Origin: Gp6-AA40 sp032156805
GTDB taxonomy: Bacteria; Acidobacteriota; Vicinamibacteria; Vicinamibacterales; UBA2999
DNA: 64,000 nt
Assembly: GCA_032156805.1 (NCBI GenBank)
Contig: JALDXQ010000009.1
Location: 8,222-72,221, forward strand
Reading direction: 5' to 3'
Shown here one piece after another: positions 48,848 to 57,699 of this stretch. Under the pieces are notes generated by a model. That model was not told the DNA's origin and made no database searches. It worked only from the letters and a program-made list of their open reading frames with translations. Position numbers and translations under genes: made by a program. Positions within the stretch are counted from its first letter, which is position 1; each line of letters opens with the position of its first letter.

Positions 48848-49054
48848 TTAACTGTCCTCGACCTGCCAGTCGGCGGGCGGCTGTGGCCCCAGCTTGATGT
48901 GGGCAATATCCGGATCATCACCTGTTCGGTCCGATCCCGTCGTTGCCTTTCGGTCCTTCGCGTCCTGGCGACGCGCGGCCTTCTGCTGGCGCCGCTCGAT
49001 GAGGGCCTTCTCTCGTTCGCGTTTGGCGGCGGTAGGTCTGGCGTTTCTGGCCAT
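48848..49054 (-). CDS. Small basic conserved protein
   Basis: 68 residues. Lys/Arg-rich helical N-terminal half (ARNARPTAAKREREKALIER, RQQKAARRQDAKDRK) and a short acidic, Pro-containing tail with DPDIAHIKLGPQPPADW. Small proteins of this layout, ending in a DPDxxxIxxGPQPP motif, are widespread; function unknown, nucleic-acid binding possible. Confidence 0.7.
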   Translation of the reverse strand: MARNARPTAAKREREKALIERRQQKAARRQDAKDRKATTGSDRTGDDPDIAHIKLGPQPPADWQVEDS

Positions 49055-49143
49055 GCGGCGCCTCCAGCATACACCATTGGGCCTGCGAGGGATGCCTCCG
49101 GCGTCTCGGCAGAGCCATCGACTTGCATCACGACAGTGTTAGC

Positions 49144-51372
49144 ATGCAGGTTTCGGATGTCGTACAGGCAGCACCATCGACAACTTCCCCCCTCGCCCAG
49201 ACCGCCTGTAATCCGACTGCCCCACGGAGACCAGCGACATTGACCGTACTTCCCGAACGCATCAACCGCCTCGAGACGTTGGCCCGCGATCTCTGGTGGA
49301 GCTGGACGCCGCCAGCGAGGCAGGTTTTCCGACAGCTCGACTATGCACTCTGGCGGATGACGGCGCACAACCCGGTTCGCATGCTGCAGCTCGTCTCGCC
49401 CGAAGCGCTCGAGCGCGCGACGGCCAACCCCGATTGGCTCGCCACATACGACGCGGCCATCTCTCGGCTCGATGCGGTCCGAAATTCACGCCTGACGTGG
49501 TGCCACCGCGAACACCCTGAACTCTCCGGCCGCCAGATCGCTTACTTCTCCGCTGAATTCGCGTTGCATCAGTCGTTGCCGATCTATGCCGGCGGTCTCG
49601 GCGTACTCGCCGGCGATCACTGCAAGGAAGCCGGCGACCTGGGGTTGCCGCTCATTGGTGTCGGCTTCATGTACCCGCAGGGCTACTTTCACCAGAGCCT
49701 CACGGCCGACGGATGGCAGCAAGAGGTCTACGAGAAGCTGAATTGGACCGGCGCACCGGTTGAACCAGCCATCACGCCGGACGGCAAGCCGTGCATCACC
49801 GCGGTACCGCTCGGAAACCGGACGGTACTCGTCGCGGTGTGGCGCGTGCGCGTTGGACGCGTGGTGCTCTACCTGCTCGATACCGACCTCGAAGAGAACG
49901 CACCGTGGGATCGCGATCTGTCCGCCCGTCTCTACGGCGGCGATCGCGAAACGCGCGTGCAGCAGGAAATCATCCTCGGTGTCGGCGGGGTGCGCGTTCT
50001 GAAGGCCCTGGGCTATGCGCCGGCGGTCTATCACTTGAACGAGGGGCATGCCGGCTTCGTCGTGCTGCAGCGGATCCGCGATCTGTGCGAGGCGGGCGCG
50101 AACTTCGAGAGCGCGCTCGCGGAAGTACGGCGCACGACGGTGTTCACCACGCACACGCCGGTCGCCGCCGGCCACGATGCGTTCCCGTTTCATCTCGTCG
50201 AAACACATCTCGCCGGTGCGTGGGGCGATCTCGGCGGCTACCGCGAGCAGTTCCTGGCGCTGGGGCACTACGACAATGGGCACGGCGCCATGTTCAACAT
50301 GACGGCGCTGGCGATGAGAACCAGCGGCGCGATCAACGGCGTCAGCCGTCTCCACGGTGAAGTGACCAAGCAGATGTGGCAGCCGATCTGGCCCGGGGTT
50401 CCCACGGAGAAACTGCCGATCCGTTCGATCACCAACGGCGTTCACGTGTCGACCTGGGTCTCCTCGGAAATCGGGGCGCTGCTCGAGCGTCATCTCGGTC
50501 AGGACTGGCTCGACTCGCACGACGACCCGGCAGTGATCGATCGCGTGATGGACATTCCCGACGACGAGTTGTGGGCCGCACGCCAGTCGCTGCGTTCGTT
50601 CCTGTTCAACTTCATCCGTGAGCGCGCGCGCACCCGGTGGACGCACGAACACGTCAGCGCCGCGCGCATCGTCGCCGCTGCGACGCTGTTCGATCAGAAC
50701 GCGTTGACCATCGGCTTCGCGCGACGCTTTACCAGCTACAAGCGCCCGGAGCTGATTTTCTCGGATCCCGATCGACTGGCGCGCATCCTGACCGCGCCGG
50801 GCCGGGCGGTCCAAATCGTGTTCGCCGGCAAGGCGCATCCAGCGGACGAAGTCGGCAAGCACCATCTCCAGCAGATCTTCCGGCGTGCGCTCGACCCGAA
50901 GTTCGGCGGCCGCATCGGATTCGTCGACGACTACGATCTCCACGTCGCGCACTTCCTCGTGCAGGGCTGCGACGTCTGGATGAACAACCCGCGCAAGCCG
51001 CTCGAGGCGAGTGGGACGAGCGGGATGAAGGCGGCTATCAATGGAACCCCACATCTGTCGATCGGCGACGGCTGGTGGGCGGAAGGCTTCACCGGCGAGA
51101 ACGGCTGGCTCATCGAAGGCCAGGCCGCCGATCCCAACGACCAGGGCGCGCAGGACTGGGCCGACGTGCAGGCGCTCTACTCGCTGATCGAGGAGCAGCT
51201 CGTCCCGACTTTCTACGATCGCGATGCGCACGGCATCCCGCGCCGCTGGCTGCAAATCGTCAAGCAGTCGATCCGGACCGTTCTGCCAGGCTTCAGCGCA
51301 CGCCGCATGGTCAAGGAATACGTGCGCGAGATGTACCTGCCGGCGGTCCGGCGCGAAACGCTCACGATATAA
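49144..51372 (+). CDS. glgP: Alpha-glucan (maltodextrin/glycogen) phosphorylase
   Basis: Releases glucose-1-phosphate from glycogen or maltodextrins using pyridoxal phosphate. 742 residues from the ATG at 49144; a TTG at 49123 could add seven. The N-terminal DUF3417-like region (INRLETLARDLWWSWTPPAR) marks the bacterial/archaeal short phosphorylase group. Conserved blocks: AYFSAEFALHQSLPIYAGGL, GVLAGDHCKEAGDLGLPLIG, TVFTTHTPVAAGHDAFPF, and the PLP region EASGTSGMKAAINGTPHLSI. A monocistronic gene. Confidence 0.95.
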   Translation: MQVSDVVQAAPSTTSPLAQTACNPTAPRRPATLTVLPERINRLETLARDLWWSWTPPARQVFRQLDYALWRMTAHNPVRMLQLVSPEALERATANPDWLATYDAAISRLDAVRNSRLTWCHREHPELSGRQIAYFSAEFALHQSLPIYAGGLGVLAGDHCKEAGDLGLPLIGVGFMYPQGYFHQSLTADGWQQEVYEKLNWTGAPVEPAITPDGKPCITAVPLGNRTVLVAVWRVRVGRVVLYLLDTDLEENAPWDRDLSARLYGGDRETRVQQEIILGVGGVRVLKALGYAPAVYHLNEGHAGFVVLQRIRDLCEAGANFESALAEVRRTTVFTTHTPVAAGHDAFPFHLVETHLAGAWGDLGGYREQFLALGHYDNGHGAMFNMTALAMRTSGAINGVSRLHGEVTKQMWQPIWPGVPTEKLPIRSITNGVHVSTWVSSEIGALLERHLGQDWLDSHDDPAVIDRVMDIPDDELWAARQSLRSFLFNFIRERARTRWTHEHVSAARIVAAATLFDQNALTIGFARRFTSYKRPELIFSDPDRLARILTAPGRAVQIVFAGKAHPADEVGKHHLQQIFRRALDPKFGGRIGFVDDYDLHVAHFLVQGCDVWMNNPRKPLEASGTSGMKAAINGTPHLSIGDGWWAEGFTGENGWLIEGQAADPNDQGAQDWADVQALYSLIEEQLVPTFYDRDAHGIPRRWLQIVKQSIRTVLPGFSARRMVKEYVREMYLPAVRRETLTI

Positions 51373-51379
51373 TCACGGG

Positions 51380-51844
51380 ATGGCGCCGCGAAAATCGAAT
51401 ATCGCCAAGACCAAGTGCGCCCTCTGTGAGGCCAAGGAAGTCTCCGAGCCGCGCGGCGAGGAACGCTACTGCCGCGACTGCTGGGAGAAGAAGATCGCCG
51501 TCGAGGAGATCGTCGCGCGCGAGTTTGCGCTCAAGCGCTACATCCGCGCGCACAGCGCCGAGAAGTACCTCATCTATCACTCGACGATCAAACGGCCCTG
51601 CGGGCAGATTCTGGTCGTGGACGACGGTTACGACCTGTTCTTGTCCGTCATCCTCTACCCCAACTTCGGCTGGGACGAACCGGCTTACCATCTCGACGGC
51701 GATCCGGAAGGCCGGACGTTCGCCGAAATCCTGGTAGACGTCGTTGCGACCGAGGTTATCGAGCCCTGGGGCGGCGGGAAATGGCACCTGGAGATTTTTC
51801 GCTCCCTTAACCCTGAGCCGGAAGACTGGAATGGGGAGATGTAG
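51380..51844 (+). CDS. Conserved protein with a Cys4 zinc site
   Basis: 154 residues from ATG at 51380, 7 bases after the glgP stop. An N-terminal zinc motif (CALC ... CRDC, residues 12-34) is followed by a mixed alpha/beta region with VVDDGYDLFLSVILYPNFGW and VIEPWGGGKWHLEIFRSLN. A TATAAT box at 51368-51373 lies so close that transcription from it would give a leaderless mRNA. Function unknown. Confidence 0.7.
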   Translation: MAPRKSNIAKTKCALCEAKEVSEPRGEERYCRDCWEKKIAVEEIVAREFALKRYIRAHSAEKYLIYHSTIKRPCGQILVVDDGYDLFLSVILYPNFGWDEPAYHLDGDPEGRTFAEILVDVVATEVIEPWGGGKWHLEIFRSLNPEPEDWNGEM

Positions 51845-51876
51845 CTATAATGCCCGCGTTTGGTGGAGGTCCAACC

Positions 51877-52350
51877 ATGAACCGTTCTGGACGTTTTCTC
51901 TTGATACTCGCCGGCGTAACGCTCGCAGCGGCGGCCGCCTCGGCTGAGCAAGCCAAGCCAGCGGTCACGCCTCCGGCTGCCTCGACGCAGAAGCCCAACG
52001 ACGAAGGAGCGGCGCCGAAGAAGCTCGTGGCTCCAGTCCGGGGGGAAGCACTCATCGGATACCTTAAGCCGGTGACGAAGCAGGAAAAGAACATGATCAT
52101 CACGACGATCAAGATCAAGAACTTGTCGTCGGGTGCCATCGCGGGGCTGAAGGTGGACGAGTTCTGGTACGACAAGGATGGCAACCCGGTGACGGGTTCT
52201 CAGCCGTTCAGGTGGCGCAAGCCGCTGCAGCCAGGCGAAGTCATCGACGTGGTACTGCAGGTGCCGCGCAATCCGAACATGAATCGGAATCAGTACAAGT
52301 TCGAGCACGCCAACGGCACGATCAAGACGCAGCTGATGCCGAAGCTGTAG
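51877..52350 (+). CDS. Exported small protein of unknown function
   Basis: 157 residues from the ATG at 51877 (an earlier ATG at 51850 lacks a signal-peptide-like start). Signal peptide NRSGRFLLILAGVTLAAAAA with cleavage near ASA, an Ala/Pro/Lys linker (about 23-55), and a beta-sandwich-like domain with IITTIKIKNLSSGAIAGLKV, DEFWYDKDGNPVTGSQPFRW and LQPGEVIDVVLQVPRNPNMN. A TATAAT at 51845-51850 may be its -10 box. Confidence 0.72.
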   Translation: MNRSGRFLLILAGVTLAAAAASAEQAKPAVTPPAASTQKPNDEGAAPKKLVAPVRGEALIGYLKPVTKQEKNMIITTIKIKNLSSGAIAGLKVDEFWYDKDGNPVTGSQPFRWRKPLQPGEVIDVVLQVPRNPNMNRNQYKFEHANGTIKTQLMPKL

Positions 52351-52364
52351 CCTTCGGCAAAACG

Positions 52365-52433
52365 CCCAACTTCCAATCTCCAACTACCAACACACGCCAT
52401 CGTTGGGAGTTGGAAATTGGGAATTGGAAGTTG
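52365..52433. repeat. Imperfect palindrome, CAACTCCCAA family
   Basis: Left arm CCCAACTTCCAATCTCCAAC then TACCAA (52365-52390) faces TTGGGAGTTGGAAATTGGGA then ATTGGAAGTTG (52403-52433). It fills the gap between two convergent genes. Confidence 0.8.
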
Positions 52434-52435
52434 AT

Positions 52436-52798
52436 TTAGGAACACATTCGATCTGCAATTTCGGCGGCAACCGGAATGCGCCACAGCCGGCCATTCGCCG
52501 CGTGCCACATCGCCATCACCCAGACAACGAGTCCGGCCACCCAGATCAGTCCTGCGGTCCACGCCCAGAATCCAAACGCGTTCGGCATGAACAGTAGTGA
52601 TGCGCCCGCGATTCCGGAAAGCGTCGCGACGACGATCGCGATAGCGCCAAAGACAACGCACGCCTGCGCCGCGTGAAAGCGGACGTAGAGGTCGCGCCGT
52701 TCGAGAAACCAGAAGAAGACGCCGGTCACCCACCAGCCGGCGTAGGCCAGCGGCGCTGCGACCCGACCGGGGAGCCCAAGTGAAATGGGGTCACTCAT
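52436..52798 (-). CDS. DUF4870-like small membrane protein
   Basis: 120 residues with three hydrophobic segments (APLAYAGWWVTGVFFWFLE, ACVVFGAIAIVVATLSGIAG, WAWTAGLIWVAGLVVWVMAM). The RRDLYVRFHAAQACVVFG stretch matches the DUF4870 pattern (Y-V-R-F-H-A-x-Q). Start ATG at 52798 in an ATGA overlap with the gltS-like gene. Confidence 0.78.
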   Translation of the reverse strand: MSDPISLGLPGRVAAPLAYAGWWVTGVFFWFLERRDLYVRFHAAQACVVFGAIAIVVATLSGIAGASLLFMPNAFGFWAWTAGLIWVAGLVVWVMAMWHAANGRLWRIPVAAEIADRMCS

Positions 52799-54012
52799 CG
52801 CCACAGGTTGATCACCGTGGTGATGAGCAGGCCGTTCACGAAGTCGATGCCGAACGCGCCCACGAGTGGAACAACGAGATATGCCTTGGGCGCCGGTCCG
52901 TAACGTTCGACGATTGCGCCCATGTTCGCCATCGCGTTGGCGGTGGTGCCCAGCATGAATCCACAGAACCCGCCGGCCATGACCACGGCGTCGTAGTCAC
53001 GTCCCATCAAGCGTGGAATCGCCACGACGCATAGCGCGATCACGAGCGCGATCTGAGCGACGAGGATGATGAGGAGCGGAACGACGACGCCCGCAAGTTC
53101 CCACAGCCTGAGCGTCATCAGCGCCATGACCAGGAATAGCGTCAACGCCACGTCGCCCAGATCGTCCATCGTTCGCTGCGACATACCGACCGTCCCGGTC
53201 CAGTCGTCGAAGTTACGGATGCAGGCGGCGACGATCATGGCGCCGATGTACGCCGGCAGGGTCAGCCCCATGCCCTGAAGACCGACACTGACCCACGCAC
53301 CGGCGCCCACAGCGACGGCCAGCATGACCAGATGCTTCACGAGGCCGTAAGCTTGAACATCTTCACCAATCGGTGCTGATTCAGATGGCTCCGCGGTTCG
53401 CTTCTCGACGAGGGCGGCCAGAGGTTCCTTCGCCGCCTGGACGGGAATCCACAACGGGCGCGTGCGCAGGAGATACGCCACGATTGGGCCACCGAGCAAA
53501 CCTCCGGCAATGATCCCGGCCATCGCAGCGGAGACCGCAAGTGTCGCTGCCCCCTCGACGCCGGCCGCCTCGAAGAGTGGCGCAAACGCCAGGCCCGTCG
53601 CGGGTCCGCCTGTGAGAGTCGTCGACCCTGCCAGCACACCGAGCAGCGGATGCTCACCAAGAACCGCCGCCGTTGCGCCGCCCACCACGTTCTGAAGAAC
53701 CGCCGCAACAGACGCCACCACCATCATGATGGCGACGAGCGGCCCGCCACGTTTCAGCACGAGCACGCTCGCACCGAATCCGATCGAGGCAAAAAACGCG
53801 TTCTGCAGCGGCGTCTGGAGCGTGGTGTCGAAGACAGGCGCCGTCCATCCCATGTTGTGGAGCAGCGTCAGGAGCCCGGCCATCGGCAGACCGCCGACGA
53901 CCGGCGCCGGAATGTTGTAGCGCGTCAGGACCGGTATCAGCCGCTTGAGGCCATGTCCGAGAAACAACAACAGGCCAGCAAGGGCAACGGTCTGAATGAA
54001 GTCGAGACGCAT
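52795..54012 (-). CDS. gltS: Sodium/glutamate symporter GltS
   Basis: 405 residues, about ten membrane segments arranged as two inverted halves. Conserved: RYNIPAPVVGGLPMAGLLTL, TTLTGGPATGLAFAPLFEAA (half 1 re-entrant GGPGTA-like loop) and AGGFCGFMLGTTANAMANMG (half 2). Starts after the VWFA gene (13-bp gap) and is coupled to the DUF4870-like gene. A second, unrelated glutamate/dicarboxylate symporter is at 41605. Confidence 0.93.
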   Translation of the reverse strand: MRLDFIQTVALAGLLLFLGHGLKRLIPVLTRYNIPAPVVGGLPMAGLLTLLHNMGWTAPVFDTTLQTPLQNAFFASIGFGASVLVLKRGGPLVAIMMVVASVAAVLQNVVGGATAAVLGEHPLLGVLAGSTTLTGGPATGLAFAPLFEAAGVEGAATLAVSAAMAGIIAGGLLGGPIVAYLLRTRPLWIPVQAAKEPLAALVEKRTAEPSESAPIGEDVQAYGLVKHLVMLAVAVGAGAWVSVGLQGMGLTLPAYIGAMIVAACIRNFDDWTGTVGMSQRTMDDLGDVALTLFLVMALMTLRLWELAGVVVPLLIILVAQIALVIALCVVAIPRLMGRDYDAVVMAGGFCGFMLGTTANAMANMGAIVERYGPAPKAYLVVPLVGAFGIDFVNGLLITTVINLWR

Positions 54013-54025
54013 CCGCGGTGTTGGT

Positions 54026-56143
54026 TCACCGCACCCTGATCTGGATATCCCGACTCACGACGGCATCCGGGCTGACGCGCGAGCGGCCTTCGACGTGGAT
54101 CACGTACAACCCCGGCTCGACGTCCTGGAGTGGCAGTCGCGCCTGGAATCCGTAGCCACCGCTGGTACCTTGCAGTTCCGTCGACGATCGTTCGTCGGTC
54201 ACGCCCTGGACCACGCGCCCGCCTTCGGCTCGCAGCTCCGCCTTGAAGTCGAGCATGTGCACGGCCGCGCCGCGCGCGTTCTCGTAGAACTCGGCGAAGA
54301 GGACGAGGAGATCGCCTCTCTCGAACTCGCGCTCGGCTGTCGGCGGACCGGGAAGGAAATCGCCCAGCGGATCCTTCGGCTTGATGGTGGGAGCCTGCCC
54401 TGCCGACGCCGCAGTCAGTGCGATGCCGCTCATCACGAGCGGCCCTTTCGTGAAGTCGGGCACTTCAAGGTCGTACACGACGCTGCCGGCCTTGCCGGAC
54501 CTGTTCCCCGCCGCGACACGAATCTGGTAACGGCCCGGAGGCAGACTTGCCTGCGACAGCACGCGGAACCCATTCGCCTGTGCCCGTTGGTACGTATCCG
54601 GTTTCAACGTCAGCGTTGCCGTCTGCCGCTCGCCCGGGAACAGCTTGCCCTGGTTGTTCATCGCGGTGAACGCCACTTCGACCTGCTCGTTGAACGTTCC
54701 GCCTTTTTCAACGAAATCCAGGTTTCGAACGTCCATCTCGACGACCATCGCGATGGCCGCGTTCGGTGCGGTGCCCTTGAACGGTGCAGCAAAGACCTTG
54801 ATTGGCACGCCAGCCATGGGCAGCGGGCTGCCGAGCGCTTCGGAGATCGCTGGCGCCAGCGCGTTCGGCGATGTCGCCTCCTTGGGTTGTGACGGTGCGC
54901 GGCCGCGCGCTTCGAAGTACCCACTCCGGTTTCTCACGCGCAGTCCGGGCCGCTTGACGCGCACCTCGAGCTTTCTGAAACGGCCATTGCGACGATCGTT
55001 GTTCGAGTAGAACCCCAGCATGTAGTAGCTGCTGTTCTCACTGACGATGCGATCGAAAGCGCCGTCGAGATCGTTCTGGTTGACGGCGGCAAACCCGCCG
55101 GTGCTGTCGGCCAGCACCCGCAGGCTGTCCTGCGACAGCCGCAACTCGTTCTGGATCGACCGTGAACCGGCATCGCCAACCGTTCCAGCCACCTCGATGA
55201 GATCGGCCTCGGCGTTGGCCAGGCCTCTCGGGTCGAGGGCGTAGATGCTCACGTTGCCGCGCGTGGCCGCGGCAATCGCATCGTGCGTGTCGAGGAGCAC
55301 TGACGAGGCGGTCGACCCGAGAATCCCGACGGCTTCGTAGATGTCGTAGTCGACACCCTCGCCGATCAGGAGCAGCGACTTGCGCCGACCGCGAACGCCT
55401 GACATGAACTCCGAGAGCTTCCGAACCGAGTTCGCCATCGAGCGAGCGCGGAAGGCGCGATCCATCTGTTCGATGTCATCGCCCGGCTCGAGTATCCCAG
55501 TCCCCGGATTGACGCGGGCGCTCTGGATCCGTTCGAGCGTGGCAGAACGGAGCTTTCGTCCCTGGAACTTGTTGATCGCGCTGATGAGAAGGCGAGGGTT
55601 ATTGGTGAAATCCTGTCCGTCGCCGGCACGGCCGGTATAGGCGACTGCCGCCAGGTCGTTGGTACCGAAATTCTGTTCGATGAATCGAACGGCCGCCGCC
55701 TTGACACGCGGCGTTCGAGTGAATTCGGTGTGCAGATCGTCCAGCACAATCAGATAAATGCGCCCTTCAACCGACTCGTTGCTCTGGACGTCGGCCTCGA
55801 TCGGCGCGGCCGCAAACAGCGGCCGTTCGGCGCGCTCAATCGGGATGTTGATCAGCGCAAACGAGGACACGTCCTGTCGCCGGCCGTCCTCGAACAACTC
55901 GAAGTCGTCTTTCGTCAGGTCGCGGATCGGTACTCCTTGCGCGTCGGTCACAACCGCGTCGACCTCGACGTAGTTGACCTCCACCCGGAACGTCACCGGC
56001 GGTTGGTCCGGCGTCTGTGCAGCGGGCTGTTGCGCAGACGGCTGCTGTGCGGGTGGCTGTTCAGGCGCGGGTTGCTGCTGCGCCACGAGCAATCCACCGC
56101 TGAGAGCGGCGAGGGTCAGGGCGAACGCAAGTCGCTGTTTCAT
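54026..56143 (-). CDS. Exported protein with VWFA-related Acidobacterial domain
   Basis: 705 residues. The ATG at 56143 gives a signal peptide (KQRLAFALTLAALSGGLLVA) followed by a Gln/Pro-rich linker; the frame upstream to 56341 runs through a minisatellite. The VWFA-like part (about 50-370) contains VEVNYVEVDAVVTDAQGVPI, RDLTKDDFELFEDGRRQDVS, YLIVLDDLHTEFTRTPRVKA and SIYALDPRGLANAEADLIEV. The C-terminal half is beta-rich. The family is strongly tied to Acidobacteriota, which supports the source assignment. Role unknown; adhesion or envelope scaffolding is possible. Confidence 0.88.
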   Translation of the reverse strand: MKQRLAFALTLAALSGGLLVAQQQPAPEQPPAQQPSAQQPAAQTPDQPPVTFRVEVNYVEVDAVVTDAQGVPIRDLTKDDFELFEDGRRQDVSSFALINIPIERAERPLFAAAPIEADVQSNESVEGRIYLIVLDDLHTEFTRTPRVKAAAVRFIEQNFGTNDLAAVAYTGRAGDGQDFTNNPRLLISAINKFQGRKLRSATLERIQSARVNPGTGILEPGDDIEQMDRAFRARSMANSVRKLSEFMSGVRGRRKSLLLIGEGVDYDIYEAVGILGSTASSVLLDTHDAIAAATRGNVSIYALDPRGLANAEADLIEVAGTVGDAGSRSIQNELRLSQDSLRVLADSTGGFAAVNQNDLDGAFDRIVSENSSYYMLGFYSNNDRRNGRFRKLEVRVKRPGLRVRNRSGYFEARGRAPSQPKEATSPNALAPAISEALGSPLPMAGVPIKVFAAPFKGTAPNAAIAMVVEMDVRNLDFVEKGGTFNEQVEVAFTAMNNQGKLFPGERQTATLTLKPDTYQRAQANGFRVLSQASLPPGRYQIRVAAGNRSGKAGSVVYDLEVPDFTKGPLVMSGIALTAASAGQAPTIKPKDPLGDFLPGPPTAEREFERGDLLVLFAEFYENARGAAVHMLDFKAELRAEGGRVVQGVTDERSSTELQGTSGGYGFQARLPLQDVEPGLYVIHVEGRSRVSPDAVVSRDIQIRVR

Positions 56144-56230
56144 ATGTGTTAATAGGAGCGGGCCGGCACCCACGATTCTAGTCCCTTTCCCGGTTCTTGC
56201 GGTCCGGTGGGGCGGAGGTGCGAAAGAGCG

Positions 56231-56284
56231 ATGGTCCGGTCCGATGGTCTGGTCCGGTGGTCCGGTGGTCCGATGGTCCGGGAC
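56231..56284. repeat. Nine-base minisatellite GGTCCG(A/G)TG
   Basis: About six variant units of GGTCCGATG/GGTCCGGTG run from 56231 to 56284 in the 219-bp divergent gap between the VWFA protein and the M24 peptidase. Read either way it could extend both reading frames, but both proteins have better starts nearer. Confidence 0.8.
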
Positions 56285-56362
56285 GTCGGCCTGGGACCCG
56301 CCCGACTGGACCATCGCATCCGACCCGTCGCACCATCGCACCGTAGGGCTAAAATCATCCTC

Positions 56363-57544
56363 ATGTCTCTCGACGTGCCAGCCGTCCAGGACCAGTTGCG
56401 CAAGTCAGGGCTGGACGGGTGGCTGCTCTACGACTTTCACGGTTCCAACCCGATTGCCGCCCGCCTGGCGGGTCTGACTGACGGGACGCACATGACCACG
56501 CGGCGCTGGTACTACCTGATTCCCGCGACCGGCCAGCCGCGCGCACTCGTCCATGCCATCGAGCGTCATAATCTCGACGCGCTGCCGGGCGAACGGACCG
56601 TGTACTCCGGCCGCCAGCAACTCGACGCCGGGCTGACGAAGCTTCTGGCCGGTCTCCGGACCGTCGCCATGGAATACTCGCCGCTCTGTGCCATCCCGTA
56701 TTTGTCGCGTATCGATGCCGGAACCATTGAAATGGTCCGTGCCCGAGGGGTTGACGTCGTTTCCTCGGGTGATTTCGTCCAACAGTTCGAGGCGGCGTGG
56801 ACGAGCGATCAACTGGCCACACACCGGGCCGCGTCGGCAGCGCTCTATCGCATCAAGGACCGGGCGTTTGCGGTAGCCTCCGAGGCGATCGCTCGGGGCC
56901 AGTCGCTGACGGAGTACGCGCTGCAGCAGCAGATGATGAACTGGTTCGAGGAGGAAGGGCTGGTCACTGATTCCCCACCCGTCGTTGCCATCGGTGGCAA
57001 TGCCGGCAACCCCCACTATTTACCAACGGCTGAACAGTGCCGGGTCGTGGTGGCGGATGAAGTGCTGCTGCTGGACCTTTGGGGGAAGAGAAGGGACAAG
57101 GGCGCAGTGTTTGCAGATATCACGTGGGTCGGCGTAACTTCGAAATCGGTCCCTGCCGAGGTTTCCCGCGCGTTTCGTGCCGTGGCCGATGCCCGTGACG
57201 CGGCCGTCACGCTGGTCACTGATGCGGCGCGTGAGGGTCGTGACCTTCGCGGATTCGAAGTGGATGAGGCGGCACGCGCGGTGTTGACAGGCCGGGGATA
57301 CGCCGACCGCGTGATGCACCGTACGGGGCACAGCCTTGGTGAATCCGTGCACGGCAACGGCGTCCACATGGACGACTTCGAAACCCATGACGACCGGCGG
57401 GTTCTGCCGGGGACCGGCTTCACGGTCGAACCGGGGCTCTATTTCGAGAACTTCGGCGTCCGGACCGAGATCAACGTTTATCGTGGAGAGCACGAGGCAA
57501 TCGTGACAGGGGCGCGACAGAACGAGGTCGTGACGCTACGATGA
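56363..57544 (+). CDS. M24-family metallopeptidase (Xaa-Pro aminopeptidase-like)
   Basis: 393 residues from the ATG at 56363. The creatinase-like N-terminal domain (about 1-150: VQDQLRKSGLDGWLLYDFHG) precedes the pita-bread catalytic domain (about 160-393) with metal ligands in EVLLLDLWGKRRDKGAVFAD, HRTGHSLGESVHGNGVHMDD and FTVEPGLYFENFGVRTEIN. Probably a cytosolic peptidase for peptides with Pro in second position. A TAAAAT box lies 9 bases before the start. Confidence 0.88.
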   Translation: MSLDVPAVQDQLRKSGLDGWLLYDFHGSNPIAARLAGLTDGTHMTTRRWYYLIPATGQPRALVHAIERHNLDALPGERTVYSGRQQLDAGLTKLLAGLRTVAMEYSPLCAIPYLSRIDAGTIEMVRARGVDVVSSGDFVQQFEAAWTSDQLATHRAASAALYRIKDRAFAVASEAIARGQSLTEYALQQQMMNWFEEEGLVTDSPPVVAIGGNAGNPHYLPTAEQCRVVVADEVLLLDLWGKRRDKGAVFADITWVGVTSKSVPAEVSRAFRAVADARDAAVTLVTDAAREGRDLRGFEVDEAARAVLTGRGYADRVMHRTGHSLGESVHGNGVHMDDFETHDDRRVLPGTGFTVEPGLYFENFGVRTEINVYRGEHEAIVTGARQNEVVTLR

Positions 57545-57699
57545 CCTAGCGGGCAGATGGGACAAAGTCGGCCTTTCGCGTGAAATGGAAAAGGTCGACA
57601 ATAGAGTTTAGCCGCGCGGAAGCGCGGCCAAGAGATATGGAACCCGCTCCGGGCTGCGAAGATATCAGCAGCAGAGTCCGGGCTGGTTTGGAGGCTCCG

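Noticed and set aside
49486..51255. 589-codon minus-strand open frame opposite glgP
   Set aside because: glgP shows full conservation of phosphorylase motifs; the opposite frame is a shadow with no recognisable domain.
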